From positions 1 through 64,000 of the forward strand of contig CAZHOR010000003.1 of assembly GCA_964534325.1 (NCBI GenBank): 64,000 nt of DNA, given 5' to 3'. Position 1 is the first letter of the stretch. Each line of letters starts with the position of its first letter. Under the pieces are notes generated by a model that saw only the letters and a program-made list of their open reading frames with translations, was not told the origin of the DNA and searched no databases. Made by a program: the position numbers and the translations under genes. Source of the DNA: JdFR-22 sp964534325. Lineage in GTDB: Archaea > Halobacteriota > Archaeoglobi > Archaeoglobales > Archaeoglobaceae. Shown in pieces: positions 24,740 through 33,674 of the stretch.

Positions 24740-25870
24740 TCAGGTAACTATCTCTTTCAGCCTGTCCTCTTTGAGGGCTTTTTCTATCTCCATCATGGAC
24801 AGGTCCAGTGGGTCCTCAATGGTTCTGTTGTGCTTGAGGCTGAGGTTCCTCATTTCGGGGGAGGTGGGTCCGATGGCCGGGTCACCGGGGACCCTGGGGG
24901 AGACATCGAAGACAACGAACTCCAGCTTCCCCTGAGGGGAATATGCCATAGCACCTTGCAGTCCGAACATCCCTATCATACCCGGAGAGTACTCTTTCTG
25001 GGTGACTTCAATGAATCTTTCAGCCGAGTCGTAGGCCAGGTCCTGCTTGCTTTCTCTCATGGTAACTCCAAAATGACCGATCTCCTCGTTCTTTACTCCC
25101 ACATCGATCTTGAGCTGGTCTCTGGCGGGGAGGTTCAGGAATCCCTGTAGATTTACCTGTCTTCTGTCCGAGAAGCCCACGAAGTCGAAGTCACCGAAAG
25201 AGTCCTTGAGGGCGTAGCTGTGGAAGTTGGCGTTGAACCTGGCTCCCAGCACGTATTCCTCGATCCGTGCCTCTTTCAGGCCCTCCTCATTTATTATGTC
25301 CTGTTCAAGCAGTGCCTCGGCCTGCTGGTGATAGTCTTTGGGAGAGGAGGCGTAAAAGAATGCCCTCTCCAGTGGGTTGTCTGCCTGCTGGACTTTGACC
25401 ACCACAAGCCTGTCGATCTCTTCCGGGGAGTTGAATTCCCGGGGGATTCTTATTCCCGCTTCTTTCATCAAATAATATTGACCCTTCTCATAGCTGCGCT
25501 CTTCAGCTCTGAGCATGAACCTGTTACCGTACACAGGAACCTTGAAATCGTTCTCTATCCCATCATATCCCACATAGACCGCAAAGCTCCTGTTGGGAAT
25601 GAATACAGTGTTTAAGTCGAGCAACTGCTCCTGCACTTCTTTATGGAGTAAGTCCTTAAACGAGTCGAGCTCAATTACTTCATCATACAGGTGAGAGTTA
25701 TATTTGGTGTAAAGCTTGTCCCTGCCCTTCTGAACGATTATGGCCGTCTTGAAGCCCCACGCCTTGGCGGCGATGCCGGTCTCTTTCCCAGAATGAGAGC
25801 CGAATATACCAATAGTTACGTCGTTATAATCATTTGCCACTTCCTTCACTTCTTGAGTAGTTTTATTCAT
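24740..25870 (-). CDS. purP: formate-dependent AICAR ligase (PurP, ATP-grasp)
   Basis: PurP formylates AICAR with formate and ATP, the archaeal replacement for folate-dependent PurH in purine synthesis. The 376-residue protein shows the PurP start IGIFGSHSGKETGIAAKAWGF, KLYTKYNSHLYDEVIELDSF and the ATP-grasp region ending FVVFDVSPRVPGDPAIGPTSP. Start: ATG 25870 has GGAGGG seven bases upstream; a TTG two codons earlier lies on top of that site. Some archaea have a second, divergent PurP; none is seen here. It is convergent with S8e. Confidence 0.92.
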   Translation of the reverse strand: MNKTTQEVKEVANDYNDVTIGIFGSHSGKETGIAAKAWGFKTAIIVQKGRDKLYTKYNSHLYDEVIELDSFKDLLHKEVQEQLLDLNTVFIPNRSFAVYVGYDGIENDFKVPVYGNRFMLRAEERSYEKGQYYLMKEAGIRIPREFNSPEEIDRLVVVKVQQADNPLERAFFYASSPKDYHQQAEALLEQDIINEEGLKEARIEEYVLGARFNANFHSYALKDSFGDFDFVGFSDRRQVNLQGFLNLPARDQLKIDVGVKNEEIGHFGVTMRESKQDLAYDSAERFIEVTQKEYSPGMIGMFGLQGAMAYSPQGKLEFVVFDVSPRVPGDPAIGPTSPEMRNLSLKHNRTIEDPLDLSMMEIEKALKEDRLKEIVT

Positions 25871-26025
25871 AAACAACCCTCCACCGGTCTGGACATCCAG
25901 TTGTTAGATATTTTTTGCCCTTTCACATAGACCACTTTTACAGTTGGAACAGTTGTACAGTTGGACTCGAGTCTCGAATCTGTGGTATTAAACTTAACCA
26001 TAACCAAACCCATAATCAAGCGGGA

Positions 26026-26934
26026 TCAGTCTTCGAATATGGGATGGCCCAGCTTATCCTTGATAACCAGATAAGCCATTTCAGGGGGTATATTACCTAT
26101 TTCGGTTATGATCACGTCTATATAGTCGCGGGGAGTAATGTCGAAAGCGGGATTCTTTACAGTTAGCCCTGGAAGGTTCATGATCTCCGGTGGAGCAACT
26201 TCTGATTTATCTCTCTCTTCGATCTCTACCAGCTCACCCAGTAGTGTCTTGGGACTGAACTTATACGTCTCTGCGGCTACCATGAAAGGCACTCTTGCCT
26301 CCTTGGCGGAAAGAGCGATCTGTGAAGTACCTATCTTGTTGATCAGGGCTCCGTTGGCGGCTATGGTGTCCGCACCCACGATGACGTAATCCATGCTCTC
26401 AATATAGTATCTGACCGCAGAATCGACTATCAATGTGGTGGGTATCCCCTCATCAGTCAGCTCCTTGACCGTGATATGCCCCTGAAGACGGGGTCTGGAC
26501 TCCGTAGCCATTACCTCTATATTCTTTCCGGACTGATGAGCCGATTTTATGACCGAGAGAGCAGCTGAGGAGTTGCAGTGGGTCATGATAAGAGATTTAT
26601 CTTTTATTCTTCTGGAACCAATGTTCCCTATTCTCTCATGGGCAATATCTACCCATTCGATGAACTTCTCAGCTCGGGAGACAAGGTTCTGCCTCTTTTT
26701 ATCCTCCTGATCGCCATTGTAATTCATAACGTAATTAACTGCATTGTACAGGCTGACGGCAGTAGGTCTGGTATTTATCAGGGTTTCGGCAGCTTTTCTC
26801 ATATCGGAGTCGAAATCGTCTCCTGTCCTATCAGCGAAATCCATTAGTGTTTTGGCCGCAAACTTGGCAATTTTTGCCGCACCCCGAACTTCCATGTTCT
26901 TGATCTTTGCCGCTGCTTCTTCTACTTCCTTCAT
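26026..26934 (-). CDS. ribose-1,5-bisphosphate isomerase
   Basis: This enzyme converts ribose-1,5-bisphosphate to ribulose-1,5-bisphosphate in the archaeal AMP degradation pathway that feeds form III RuBisCO. It has 302 residues and the eIF2B/MtnA fold. Catalytic candidates are C120 in THCNSSAAL and D189 in GADTIAANG; ESRPRLQG and NKIGTSQIAL are family-typical. Methylthioribose-1-phosphate isomerase and eIF2B subunits are related alternatives, but the length and motif set fit R15P isomerase. RuBisCO and AMP phosphorylase are not in the window. The purP and prs genes nearby also concern ribose phosphates. Confidence 0.88.
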   Translation of the reverse strand: MKEVEEAAAKIKNMEVRGAAKIAKFAAKTLMDFADRTGDDFDSDMRKAAETLINTRPTAVSLYNAVNYVMNYNGDQEDKKRQNLVSRAEKFIEWVDIAHERIGNIGSRRIKDKSLIMTHCNSSAALSVIKSAHQSGKNIEVMATESRPRLQGHITVKELTDEGIPTTLIVDSAVRYYIESMDYVIVGADTIAANGALINKIGTSQIALSAKEARVPFMVAAETYKFSPKTLLGELVEIEERDKSEVAPPEIMNLPGLTVKNPAFDITPRDYIDVIITEIGNIPPEMAYLVIKDKLGHPIFED

Positions 26935-27084
26935 AGTTATCTCTCTTTGCTGTATCCATGCTTATTATATCTTTTCCGGGTTACGGGGGTTAGGGTTGTG
27001 GGGTTAAATAGGATCGAAGTTGAGATCATGCACTGTTCACTCATAAAGAAAATTTTTTATAATCAACTATTAGTTTTACAAAAG

Positions 27085-28035
27085 ATGAAATTTGTTATAA
27101 AGGATAGTGGTGGATTTGGACTTCAGGAGCGGGAGGAAATAATCGATTTTCTGGTGGAGAACAGAGCATATCCCGTATGCAGGAATGGTAAGGTCTTTTT
27201 CACCGGAAAAAAGAAAACACCTCTATTCAACCAGTATAAGGATCACATCATCCACAAACTGGAGCTCAATACAGAAGAGGACTGCAAAGAAGTAAGGGAG
27301 ATAGTTAAAGAGGAAATAAATAAATCCAGAACTACTAGACCTATCAAGGATTGGGTGGAGGATGAAAGGCCCAGGGAAATGCTGATAAAGTTCGGGCCTC
27401 AACAGCTCTCCTCAGCCAAATTGCTGGCAGTTATCCTCAGGGTAGGCAACGAGGGAGTGAGTGCAGAGGACCTTGCGAGGAATCTGTTGAACCATTTTGG
27501 CAGTCTGAGGGCGGTGGATGAAGCTTCGATCAACCAGCTATGCCAGATACAGGGAATCGGTATGGCCAAAGCCGCCCAGATCAAGGCGGCAATAGAGACA
27601 GGTAAACGGATGATGAGAGAAGGAGCAGAGAAAAGAGACAAGGTCCGCAATGTGAGCGATGTGGTGGATTACGTGTTCGATTACTACTCTCCCTACCTCA
27701 AGGACGCCAAAAAAGAATTCTTTAACATAATATTGCTTGACAGCGGTAACAAGCCCATAAAGAATCTGGAGCTGAGCAAGGGTGGTTTAGAGACCAACGT
27801 GGTTGACGTGAGAGAAGTGGTCAGAGAAAGCTCAAAGGAAGGGGCTGCATCCATAATCCTGGTGCACAACCATCCCAGTGGAGAGCCAGAACCGTCAGGC
27901 GAGGACATAAACGTCACCAAAAGAATCGTGGAAGCCTGCAACCTGGTGGGGGTCAGGGTTCTGGACCATATAATCCTGGGAAGGGATAGAGATAATTACA
28001 CCAGCTTTCTGGAGAAAGGATTGCTGGGGAATTGA
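27085..28035 (+). CDS. radC: RadC-like JAMM protein with N-terminal extension
   Basis: This 316-residue protein has a RadC core starting near residue 85 (IKDWVEDERPREMLIKFG), a helix-hairpin-helix region (QIQGIGMAKAAQIKAAIE) and a C-terminal JAMM metal site with VHNHPSGEPEPSGEDI. The role of RadC in repair is unsettled. About 80 residues before the core (MKFVIKDSGGF, then VENRAYPVCRNGKVFFTGKK) are absent from typical bacterial RadC. The frame is open further up to 26947, but I choose ATG 27085, where family-like sequence starts and a TATA-like TTTTTATAAT lies about 28 nt upstream. Confidence 0.87.
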   Translation: MKFVIKDSGGFGLQEREEIIDFLVENRAYPVCRNGKVFFTGKKKTPLFNQYKDHIIHKLELNTEEDCKEVREIVKEEINKSRTTRPIKDWVEDERPREMLIKFGPQQLSSAKLLAVILRVGNEGVSAEDLARNLLNHFGSLRAVDEASINQLCQIQGIGMAKAAQIKAAIETGKRMMREGAEKRDKVRNVSDVVDYVFDYYSPYLKDAKKEFFNIILLDSGNKPIKNLELSKGGLETNVVDVREVVRESSKEGAASIILVHNHPSGEPEPSGEDINVTKRIVEACNLVGVRVLDHIILGRDRDNYTSFLEKGLLGN

Positions 28036-28049
28036 TCTTTACTTTTATT

Positions 28050-28880
28050 TCATTTCAAGGCTTTGGCGATGAGGTCGGCTACGCTGATCTCGCTCACATT
28101 CCTTTCGATCGTGTCGGTAGCGATGATCTCTGATACGCCGGCTGTATAGAGCCTGTTCAAGGCGTAGCTGGCGAAGACAGGATGGACACACCCCACCTTT
28201 ATCTCCTGTGCTCCTTGCTCCAGAAGGATCTTGGTGGCCTCCACTATTGTCCCTCCAGTAGAGATGATGTCGTCAATGAGAACCGCTCTCTTCCCCTTTA
28301 CGTCCATGTTCTTGGTCTCCATGACAACATGCTCCGCATCGATCCTCTTCTTCTCCAGGTAATCGAAATCACAGCCAGCACTTTGAGCAGCCAGCTTAAC
28401 GCAATCGTAGGCACCAACATCGGGAGAGATCATGCAGATATCTACTCCCCTGAAATGCTCTCCCAGAACCGGCATGGCATCAACTTCCTCAATATTCTTG
28501 AACTGCTTCTTTGACTCTTCACTATGGACATTAACTGATAAAACCCTGTCAGTATAATCCTCGATCATTCTGGCAACCACTTTAATGCTCAGAGCTTCTC
28601 CCTCCATGAATCTCCTGTCCTGTCGAGCGTAACCGAGATAGGGGACCACGGCCGTAACGTTTTTACCTTCAAGAGCCTCTAAAGCCAGCATGAGAAAAAT
28701 GAGATCATCGTTGGAGTTAATGCTCTGAATCACCACAGCATCCTGGCTATTACATTCCACACGGGTATAAAGCTCTCCGTCAGGGAATTTCTTGTACCTC
28801 GACTGAGCAACCTTCGAATTTAATCTATCTGCAACCCTGCTAGCCAGTAAAGGAGATGCAGGACCGGCAACAACCTCCAT
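28050..28880 (-). CDS. prs: ribose-phosphate pyrophosphokinase
   Basis: Makes PRPP from ribose-5-phosphate and ATP. The 276-residue protein contains the ATP-binding YLGYARQDRRF, SVNVHSEES and the PRPP loop VLIDDIISTGGTIVEA, all intact, and has the short archaeal (class III-like) length. The start ATG 28880 has TGGGGA a few bases upstream; a TTG four codons earlier overlaps that site and is less likely. It is convergent with radC, 14 nt away. Confidence 0.95.
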   Translation of the reverse strand: MEVVAGPASPLLASRVADRLNSKVAQSRYKKFPDGELYTRVECNSQDAVVIQSINSNDDLIFLMLALEALEGKNVTAVVPYLGYARQDRRFMEGEALSIKVVARMIEDYTDRVLSVNVHSEESKKQFKNIEEVDAMPVLGEHFRGVDICMISPDVGAYDCVKLAAQSAGCDFDYLEKKRIDAEHVVMETKNMDVKGKRAVLIDDIISTGGTIVEATKILLEQGAQEIKVGCVHPVFASYALNRLYTAGVSEIIATDTIERNVSEISVADLIAKALK

Positions 28881-28949
28881 ATTTTTCCCCAAGTGTTGAG
28901 GTAATTAAAACTTGTCTTTTAGATGAGGGTAACACCCATAACCCTCCAA

Positions 28950-29642
28950 TCAACTAAGTTTCCCCTCCTGTATCACTTCAGGACTTATGTTTCCCTCATG
29001 GAAAGCGCTGGCGATCAGGACACCCTCAAAACCCATATCGTTTAGCTCCACAATATCTTCCATTCTCCTTACTCCACCACCAGCGTATAGGGGATTGTCA
29101 GATACCTCGACGGCTTCACCGAAAATACTCTGGTCCAGTGAGAGAGTACCCACTCTGGAGAGGGTCAATATTATGACACCCTCCAAGTCGAATGAGTTCA
29201 ACCACCCCAGAGCATCTTTCCACTCAGGGAAGCTGTTTGAAGCATCCAGGAACTCGTCCTTTATATCCAGGCTGACATAACGAACATTAGCTGAGTCCTC
29301 TTCAAGCTGGCGGAGATTGAAGGTCTCGCTCCCCACCACTCCATCAAATTGCATATCTTCAAGCTCAAGTTCAGCAGGCTCTTTAAATCCGCAATCCGCA
29401 ATCAAATGCTCTACTTTGCCGGATATGCTGTTGAGTATATCTGTGTTATCTCCAGCCCCCATTATCCGGTCCAGATCCGCTGCATAGACGTACCTGGGTT
29501 CGACCTGTTCTATGACCATTTGAGGGCTACTGGTATCCAGTAACCTGCTGGAGAGGTGCACCGGCCGATACTTTTCTCTTTCCCCCTTAACTGCCCTCAC
29601 AACCTCTTTGTGGAGGAGATCGATAACGAAATATAACTTCAT
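28950..29642 (-). CDS. HisA/HisF-related barrel protein
   Basis: A 230-residue (beta/alpha)8 barrel of the HisA-like archaeal family (hisAF-related). It starts MKLYFVIDLLHKEVVRAVKG, has YVYAADLDRIMG near the second strand, and ends with the phosphate-binding LYAGGGVRRMEDI and GVLIASAFHEG. These keep the phosphate sites of HisA, but the protein differs from true HisA. Its substrate is unknown; relatives in methanogens sit near cofactor genes. I start at the ATG at 29642; a GTG at 29654 is possible. It is next to prs, whose product PRPP feeds histidine-type pathways. Confidence 0.75.
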   Translation of the reverse strand: MKLYFVIDLLHKEVVRAVKGEREKYRPVHLSSRLLDTSSPQMVIEQVEPRYVYAADLDRIMGAGDNTDILNSISGKVEHLIADCGFKEPAELELEDMQFDGVVGSETFNLRQLEEDSANVRYVSLDIKDEFLDASNSFPEWKDALGWLNSFDLEGVIILTLSRVGTLSLDQSIFGEAVEVSDNPLYAGGGVRRMEDIVELNDMGFEGVLIASAFHEGNISPEVIQEGKLS

Positions 29643-29700
29643 AAATCCAACCACTACTCCTTTAACTCAAAATTTTTCCTATACTTAGTGATCGAAAGCA

Positions 29701-30114
29701 CTATCTTCTAAACAGAATAACAGCAATAAAACCTCCCATTAGACACAAAACAGCCGTGAAACCCGAAATAACTGGTATGAACCCCGGTACCTCTGAATAG
29801 GATATTCCTGCAAAGTCGCTGGCGTATTCAAGCACAGCTTCGATCTCCTCATCAGTCAGTTTCTCGTCATAGGAAGGCATTATCTGAACCCCGTTTTTTA
29901 CAGTGTTCATGAGATCCTTTTTTGTTGTAGATTTCCAGAAAGAGGGGTCGGAAAAATTTGCATTTCTTATACCCATCCCGTCTTCAGCATGACACCGTTC
30001 ACAATTTTCTTCATAGAGCTGGGCTCCATTCTGTGCCGTGGCGGGTGTCGCGACAGTCAGAACTAATAGAACCAGTAATCCCCCAAATATTAGTTTACCA
30101 ATTCTGGACAACAT
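29701..30114 (-). CDS. monoheme c-type cytochrome with C-terminal PGF-CTERM-like anchor
   Basis: An exported electron carrier of 137 residues. A signal peptide (1-27, ending ATAQ) precedes a class I cytochrome c domain with heme motif C38-E-R-C41-H42 and likely axial Met at 79 in QIMPSY. The C-terminus reads VPGFIPVISGF, a hydrophobic helix and a final RR, which matches the PGF-CTERM sorting pattern (PGF at 110-112). It would thus be held on the outer face of the membrane, either by that helix or after archaeosortase processing. No redox partner gene is adjacent. The upstream region is shared with a divergent gene. Confidence 0.85.
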   Translation of the reverse strand: MLSRIGKLIFGGLLVLLVLTVATPATAQNGAQLYEENCERCHAEDGMGIRNANFSDPSFWKSTTKKDLMNTVKNGVQIMPSYDEKLTDEEIEAVLEYASDFAGISYSEVPGFIPVISGFTAVLCLMGGFIAVILFRR

Positions 30115-30241
30115 TTGCTTTTACGTCTATGTGATTTTATTTGAAATTTTCTTTCCCTTCTCTTTTTTTCTGATGTAGGGAGTCGCTTACTTTCTGGGGA
30201 CAGGAAACATCTTAATAAACCACATCTCCATCCCACCTCAC

Positions 30242-31528
30242 ATGATAATTGCCCGGGGTAAATCAGATTCAAAACAAAAACTGGTGGGAAAGATTCTGGA
30301 AGCGAACGGTAAGTCTTCCTCGCGTTTTGGGAACATAATAAAGTCCAGTCCTGCTTTTATGGTGATAGAGGACCCCGGGGAAGCAGGTAGAGTTGACCAC
30401 GATTTCTGGAATTTTTGTGGGGAGACATACGTCACCAGAATTGGTGATCTGGTCAGTATTGCAGCTGAGAGACTGAAGAGCTCTCCGTTTACCAGAAGGA
30501 TTTCCATTCCGGCGTGGAAGCCGGAGGACCACCTGTGCGATAATCCACCTGCTCTGACGGAGATCAGTTTTCTTCAGCTGGAGGGAAAGCTGCACGCTAC
30601 AGCTTATATCAGGAGTCTGGATGCCCTCAACTACTATAACTTCAACTTCGACCTCATAAACCACATCTTACAGCAGGTCGTGGAGGATACTGGACATGAG
30701 TTTGAGAAGGGAACTATGGCCATGCTTGTCGCCATACCGCACATATACGCCAGGGACTACGGTAGAGCACAAGAGATGAGCAGAAGCTCTGAAGAGGTCT
30801 TCGGGGTGACTGAATATGGTGCTCACCTGGTAGAGGACTACTTCTCCACGGCCTGGCACTCCTCCCTGGAGGCCATATACCATCAGGGGAAGAAGAAGGA
30901 AACGGAGTGGGGTGAGCTGTTTGAAGGTCAGGCGGAGAGCATGTTCATCCACAGATTGTTCGTGGAAGTCAAAGACCCTTATGAGATGCAGCTCCACGAT
31001 AAGGCTCCATTCACCAGGAATTACGGCATCGATTACGCCCACGATTACGTTATTTGCGCCAAATACATTGATTCAGAGGTCAGGGAGAACATACTGAAAG
31101 AAGAGGAGGCTTACACGTATGCGGAGAGAGCTCGTTACTGTCAGTATGACGAACAGCATATTGATCAGCTCTACACTGTTATAAACAAGCTGAAGCTGGA
31201 CAGGAACAGAAGGGACTGTTACGTGGGTGTCTCAAGGCAGTGGGACCTGGAGTCGGATGAGCCGCCCTGTCTCAGGGGATACCAGTTCTGCGGCGAAAAC
31301 AACGATGAGCTCAGTGGTTTATTCTATATGCGGTCCAATGACGCATACGGGGCCATGCACGCCAACATGTTCGCATTCTCTACCCTCACCCAGTACGTGA
31401 CCGAATTAATCGGGCTCAAAAGACATAGATACTACCATTTTGCCCTGGACGCTCACATATATTCCGAGTTCCTGGAGGCGGTAGAAGACCTCCTCAAACC
31501 CGAGACGCCCACCTACAGCAGCGGTTAG
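30242..31528 (+). CDS. thymidylate-synthase-superfamily protein with internal duplication
   Basis: The 428-residue protein consists of two TS-like units. The first (about 84-172) has R85-R86, PAW, NPPALTEISF, R124-S125-x-D127, N135 and H167-I-Y169. The second (about 323-411) has R323-R324, EPPCLRGYQF, R364-S365-x-D367, N375 and H405-I-Y407. These line up with E. coli TS residues R126/R127, the PC nucleophile, RS, N177 and H207/Y209. Only the second unit keeps the catalytic Cys (C343); the first has Ala104. It could be a thymidylate synthase or a pyrimidine hydroxymethylase acting as a fused pseudo-dimer. Ordinary archaeal TS is about half this length. Confidence 0.75.
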   Translation: MIIARGKSDSKQKLVGKILEANGKSSSRFGNIIKSSPAFMVIEDPGEAGRVDHDFWNFCGETYVTRIGDLVSIAAERLKSSPFTRRISIPAWKPEDHLCDNPPALTEISFLQLEGKLHATAYIRSLDALNYYNFNFDLINHILQQVVEDTGHEFEKGTMAMLVAIPHIYARDYGRAQEMSRSSEEVFGVTEYGAHLVEDYFSTAWHSSLEAIYHQGKKKETEWGELFEGQAESMFIHRLFVEVKDPYEMQLHDKAPFTRNYGIDYAHDYVICAKYIDSEVRENILKEEEAYTYAERARYCQYDEQHIDQLYTVINKLKLDRNRRDCYVGVSRQWDLESDEPPCLRGYQFCGENNDELSGLFYMRSNDAYGAMHANMFAFSTLTQYVTELIGLKRHRYYHFALDAHIYSEFLEAVEDLLKPETPTYSSG

Positions 31529-31792
31529 AAAAGCTATTGTATATTCCATTTCGATGTCAATTTTTGAAGGCCTTTTTACTGAAGGCAGTAAAGCCAAAAC
31601 CAGTATCAGCAAACCTACCGACCCGTAAATGAGTTGTAGGGGTGGTTGAGGGTGGTAACCTATTATCAATATCTCTACTCCCACCCATCCAATGAGTACA
31701 GCCCCTACGATCAGGGCACTAGACCTCCCAAAACGCCACTCAATCCCTGAAAGAACATCAGCAATACAAGGATATAGACAGTTAAGGGTCAT
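31406..31792 (-). CDS. small membrane protein overlapping the TS-like gene
   Basis: A 128-residue frame with two hydrophobic helices (about 25-46, ALIVGAVLIGWVGVEILIIG, and 54-71) and a HPQPPLQLIYGSVG loop between them. It reads like a genuine small membrane protein, but its last 41 codons run antisense to the end of the TS-like gene, and that tail looks unlike protein. A frameshift may have replaced the true end. I do not recognise a named family. Listed because the membrane-helix half has good coding character and lies in an otherwise empty gap. Confidence 0.45.
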   Translation of the reverse strand: MTLNCLYPCIADVLSGIEWRFGRSSALIVGAVLIGWVGVEILIIGYHPQPPLQLIYGSVGLLILVLALLPSVKRPSKIDIEMEYTIAFLTAAVGGRLGFEEVFYRLQELGIYVSVQGKMVVSMSFEPD

Positions 31793-32098
31793 GGCCCATT
31801 TTTCGTCATACGCTCACTCCAATCTGTTTACCAGTATTAAATAGTTGCTCGCCTTTTTATCTTTTCCATGGTTCACTGTTATGGTTGAATGAGGTCTTGA
31901 ATGAGTGTAAATACTATGGGACAACTCAAATTATTTATTAACGATTTTTATATTAGTGACATAGTTGTCATAAGTCCTTATGAGCTCTCAAAGCAATAGA
32001 CCCCAACATTTTTGTAGATTTGTTCAGGGAATTCTCTTTTATCATAAGTATCTTTCAACAATTAAGTTTAAAAAGTCAGAGTATTTGTTTCAGTTTGA
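31793..32098 (+). promoter_or_regulatory. promoter region of the glutamate synthase operon
   Basis: No gene is visible. The region holds two short palindromes, TGACA-TAGT-TGTCA (about 31958-31971) and CATAAG-TC-CTTATG (31969-31982), possible operators. A TATA-like GTTTAAAAAG at 32066-32075 lies 24-33 nt before the ATG, so the transcript would have little or no leader. I do not see a clear GGAA-N6-TTCC site of the NrpR nitrogen regulator. Confidence 0.5.
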
Positions 32099-33001
32099 AT
32101 GTGTGGAATAGTTGGACTTCTTTATAAGAAGAGGAATCCCAGGATGGGAGAAATCATCATAGATATGATGCAGCAGCTTCAGCATCGGGGTAAAGATGGT
32201 GCTGGAGTGGCTATTTATGGCGATACTCAATTCTCTGAAAATGAATATGTAATGAAACTGGAGATAACCAAGTTCGGGAGAAGAAAGAAGGTTGAGGAGA
32301 TGCTGCACTCCAGTTGTGAAGTTGAGGAGACCAAAGTGGTCAGGGAAGGTAAGAATTTTACCATACTTGATCTGCGCATAAAGATCACGGAGTTCAAGGA
32401 ATTGAGGAATCTTCTGCTTGAGCTTCAGACCATCGACGGCGTGTCGGTCCTGAGTGCCGGTAAATTCGAGATGATGAAGGATTTGGGAACAGTCTCTCTG
32501 GTGGACAGCATATACGGGATATCCGGTAAGGGTGGGACTCACGGTATCGGGCACATCCGCTTTTCTACGGAAAGTGGGGTGGACAGGTATCATGCTCACC
32601 CCTTTCAGAGCTTCGTCTATCCCGACGTTACGGTTGTTCATAACGGGCAGATAACCAATTACTGGAAAATAAGGAATTCTCTGGAAGCAAAAGGACACAC
32701 ATTCACCACCGACAACGATACGGAATGCATTGTGCATTTCGTGGCTGATATGCTTCTTGAAGGCAACACCTTAGAGGAAGCGCTGGATAACTCCGTTAAC
32801 AAGCTGGACGGACCTTTTTCGTTCTTGATATCCACAGCGAGCTCCATAGGGATTGCCAAGGACAAATTGGGGCTGAGGCCTGCTCTGGTCGCTGAAGATA
32901 GTGATGTCTTTGCGGTAGCAAGTGAAGAGGTGGCTCTGGAGCCATTAGGTCTGGATACAGAATATCTTTCACCGGGGGAAATAAGAGTATTCGAGAGATA
33001 A
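32099..33001 (+). CDS. archaeal glutamate synthase, class II glutamine amidotransferase subunit
   Basis: This 300-residue subunit releases ammonia from glutamine. The start ATG is followed directly by Cys (MCGIVGL), the N-terminal nucleophile exposed after Met removal; LQHRGKDGAG, GIGHIRFSTES and VVHNGQITNY complete the Ntn amidotransferase site. It corresponds to the N-terminal domain of bacterial GltB as a separate protein. The next two genes supply the GXGXG and FMN domains, one base apart or abutting, forming a three-gene operon. The homologous trio of N-methylglutamate synthase is the alternative. Confidence 0.92.
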   Translation: MCGIVGLLYKKRNPRMGEIIIDMMQQLQHRGKDGAGVAIYGDTQFSENEYVMKLEITKFGRRKKVEEMLHSSCEVEETKVVREGKNFTILDLRIKITEFKELRNLLLELQTIDGVSVLSAGKFEMMKDLGTVSLVDSIYGISGKGGTHGIGHIRFSTESGVDRYHAHPFQSFVYPDVTVVHNGQITNYWKIRNSLEAKGHTFTTDNDTECIVHFVADMLLEGNTLEEALDNSVNKLDGPFSFLISTASSIGIAKDKLGLRPALVAEDSDVFAVASEEVALEPLGLDTEYLSPGEIRVFER

Positions 33002-33002
33002 T

Positions 33003-33674
33003 ATGGAGCTTGATTGTCAGGGTTTAACGGTTCGAGAAATAAACAGGAGCGTTCGAAAAGCAGTTGAAGCTGGAGAAAAGGAATTGACCATCCTCAACCC
33101 GGGAGCAAAGCACTACTTGTGTGCAGGACTTGAAGAAGAGGTAGATATTAACTTGAAGGGGAGTGTAGGCTATTTTGCTGCCACCATGATCCACGGACCG
33201 CGAGTAGTTATCGAAAAGAATGCTGGCTGGTTTGCAGCCGATAACATGACCAGGGGATATGTAGATGTAAGAGGGAATTCCGGTGACGGTACCGGACAGG
33301 GAATATACGGTGGAACTATCGTAGTGAGAGGGAATGCCGGGGCCAGGACAGGAGAGATCATGAAAGATGGGACCATAATTATTGGCGGTAATTCCGAGTT
33401 CATGACCGGCCTCTACATGATGGGCGGCTCCATTATTGTTCTGGGTGATTTGGGGGAAATGGGTGGAGAATCCATTGTGAGAGGCACAATCTACGTGAGA
33501 GGAGACGTAAAAACCCTGGGAAAGAATGCCAGAATAACCGAAGTGGACCAGGACGACGAGCAGTGGCTGGAAAAAACCCTTTCACAAAACGATTTTCCCC
33601 CGGACACTTCAAAGTTCAGGAAAATAACTCCCGTGAGCAAGAGATTTTACTATGCTCCCACGGAGGAAGGATAG
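33003..33674 (+). CDS. archaeal glutamate synthase, GXGXG (GltB C-terminal) subunit
   Basis: A 223-residue right-handed beta-helix protein equal to the C-terminal domain of GltB, which has a structural role in the synthase. Repeats of the form G-x-[IV]-x-[VI]-x-G-[ND] are clear from about 75 to 175 (GYVDVRGNSGDGTGQG, GTIVVRGNAGARTGE, GTIIIGGNSEFMTG, GSIIVLGDLGEMGG). It begins one base after the amidotransferase stop and its own stop directly abuts the next ATG, so translation is probably coupled. Confidence 0.92.
   Translation: MELDCQGLTVREINRSVRKAVEAGEKELTILNPGAKHYLCAGLEEEVDINLKGSVGYFAATMIHGPRVVIEKNAGWFAADNMTRGYVDVRGNSGDGTGQGIYGGTIVVRGNAGARTGEIMKDGTIIIGGNSEFMTGLYMMGGSIIVLGDLGEMGGESIVRGTIYVRGDVKTLGKNARITEVDQDDEQWLEKTLSQNDFPPDTSKFRKITPVSKRFYYAPTEEG

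Noticed and set aside
26947..27084. Upstream extension of radC by 46 residues
   Set aside because: Low coding character, includes a likely TATA box at about 27054, and no family similarity.
32090..32737. Long minus-strand frame (215 residues) opposite the glutamate synthase GATase gene
   Set aside because: It is the antisense shadow of a well-conserved gene; its sequence lacks any recognisable motif.
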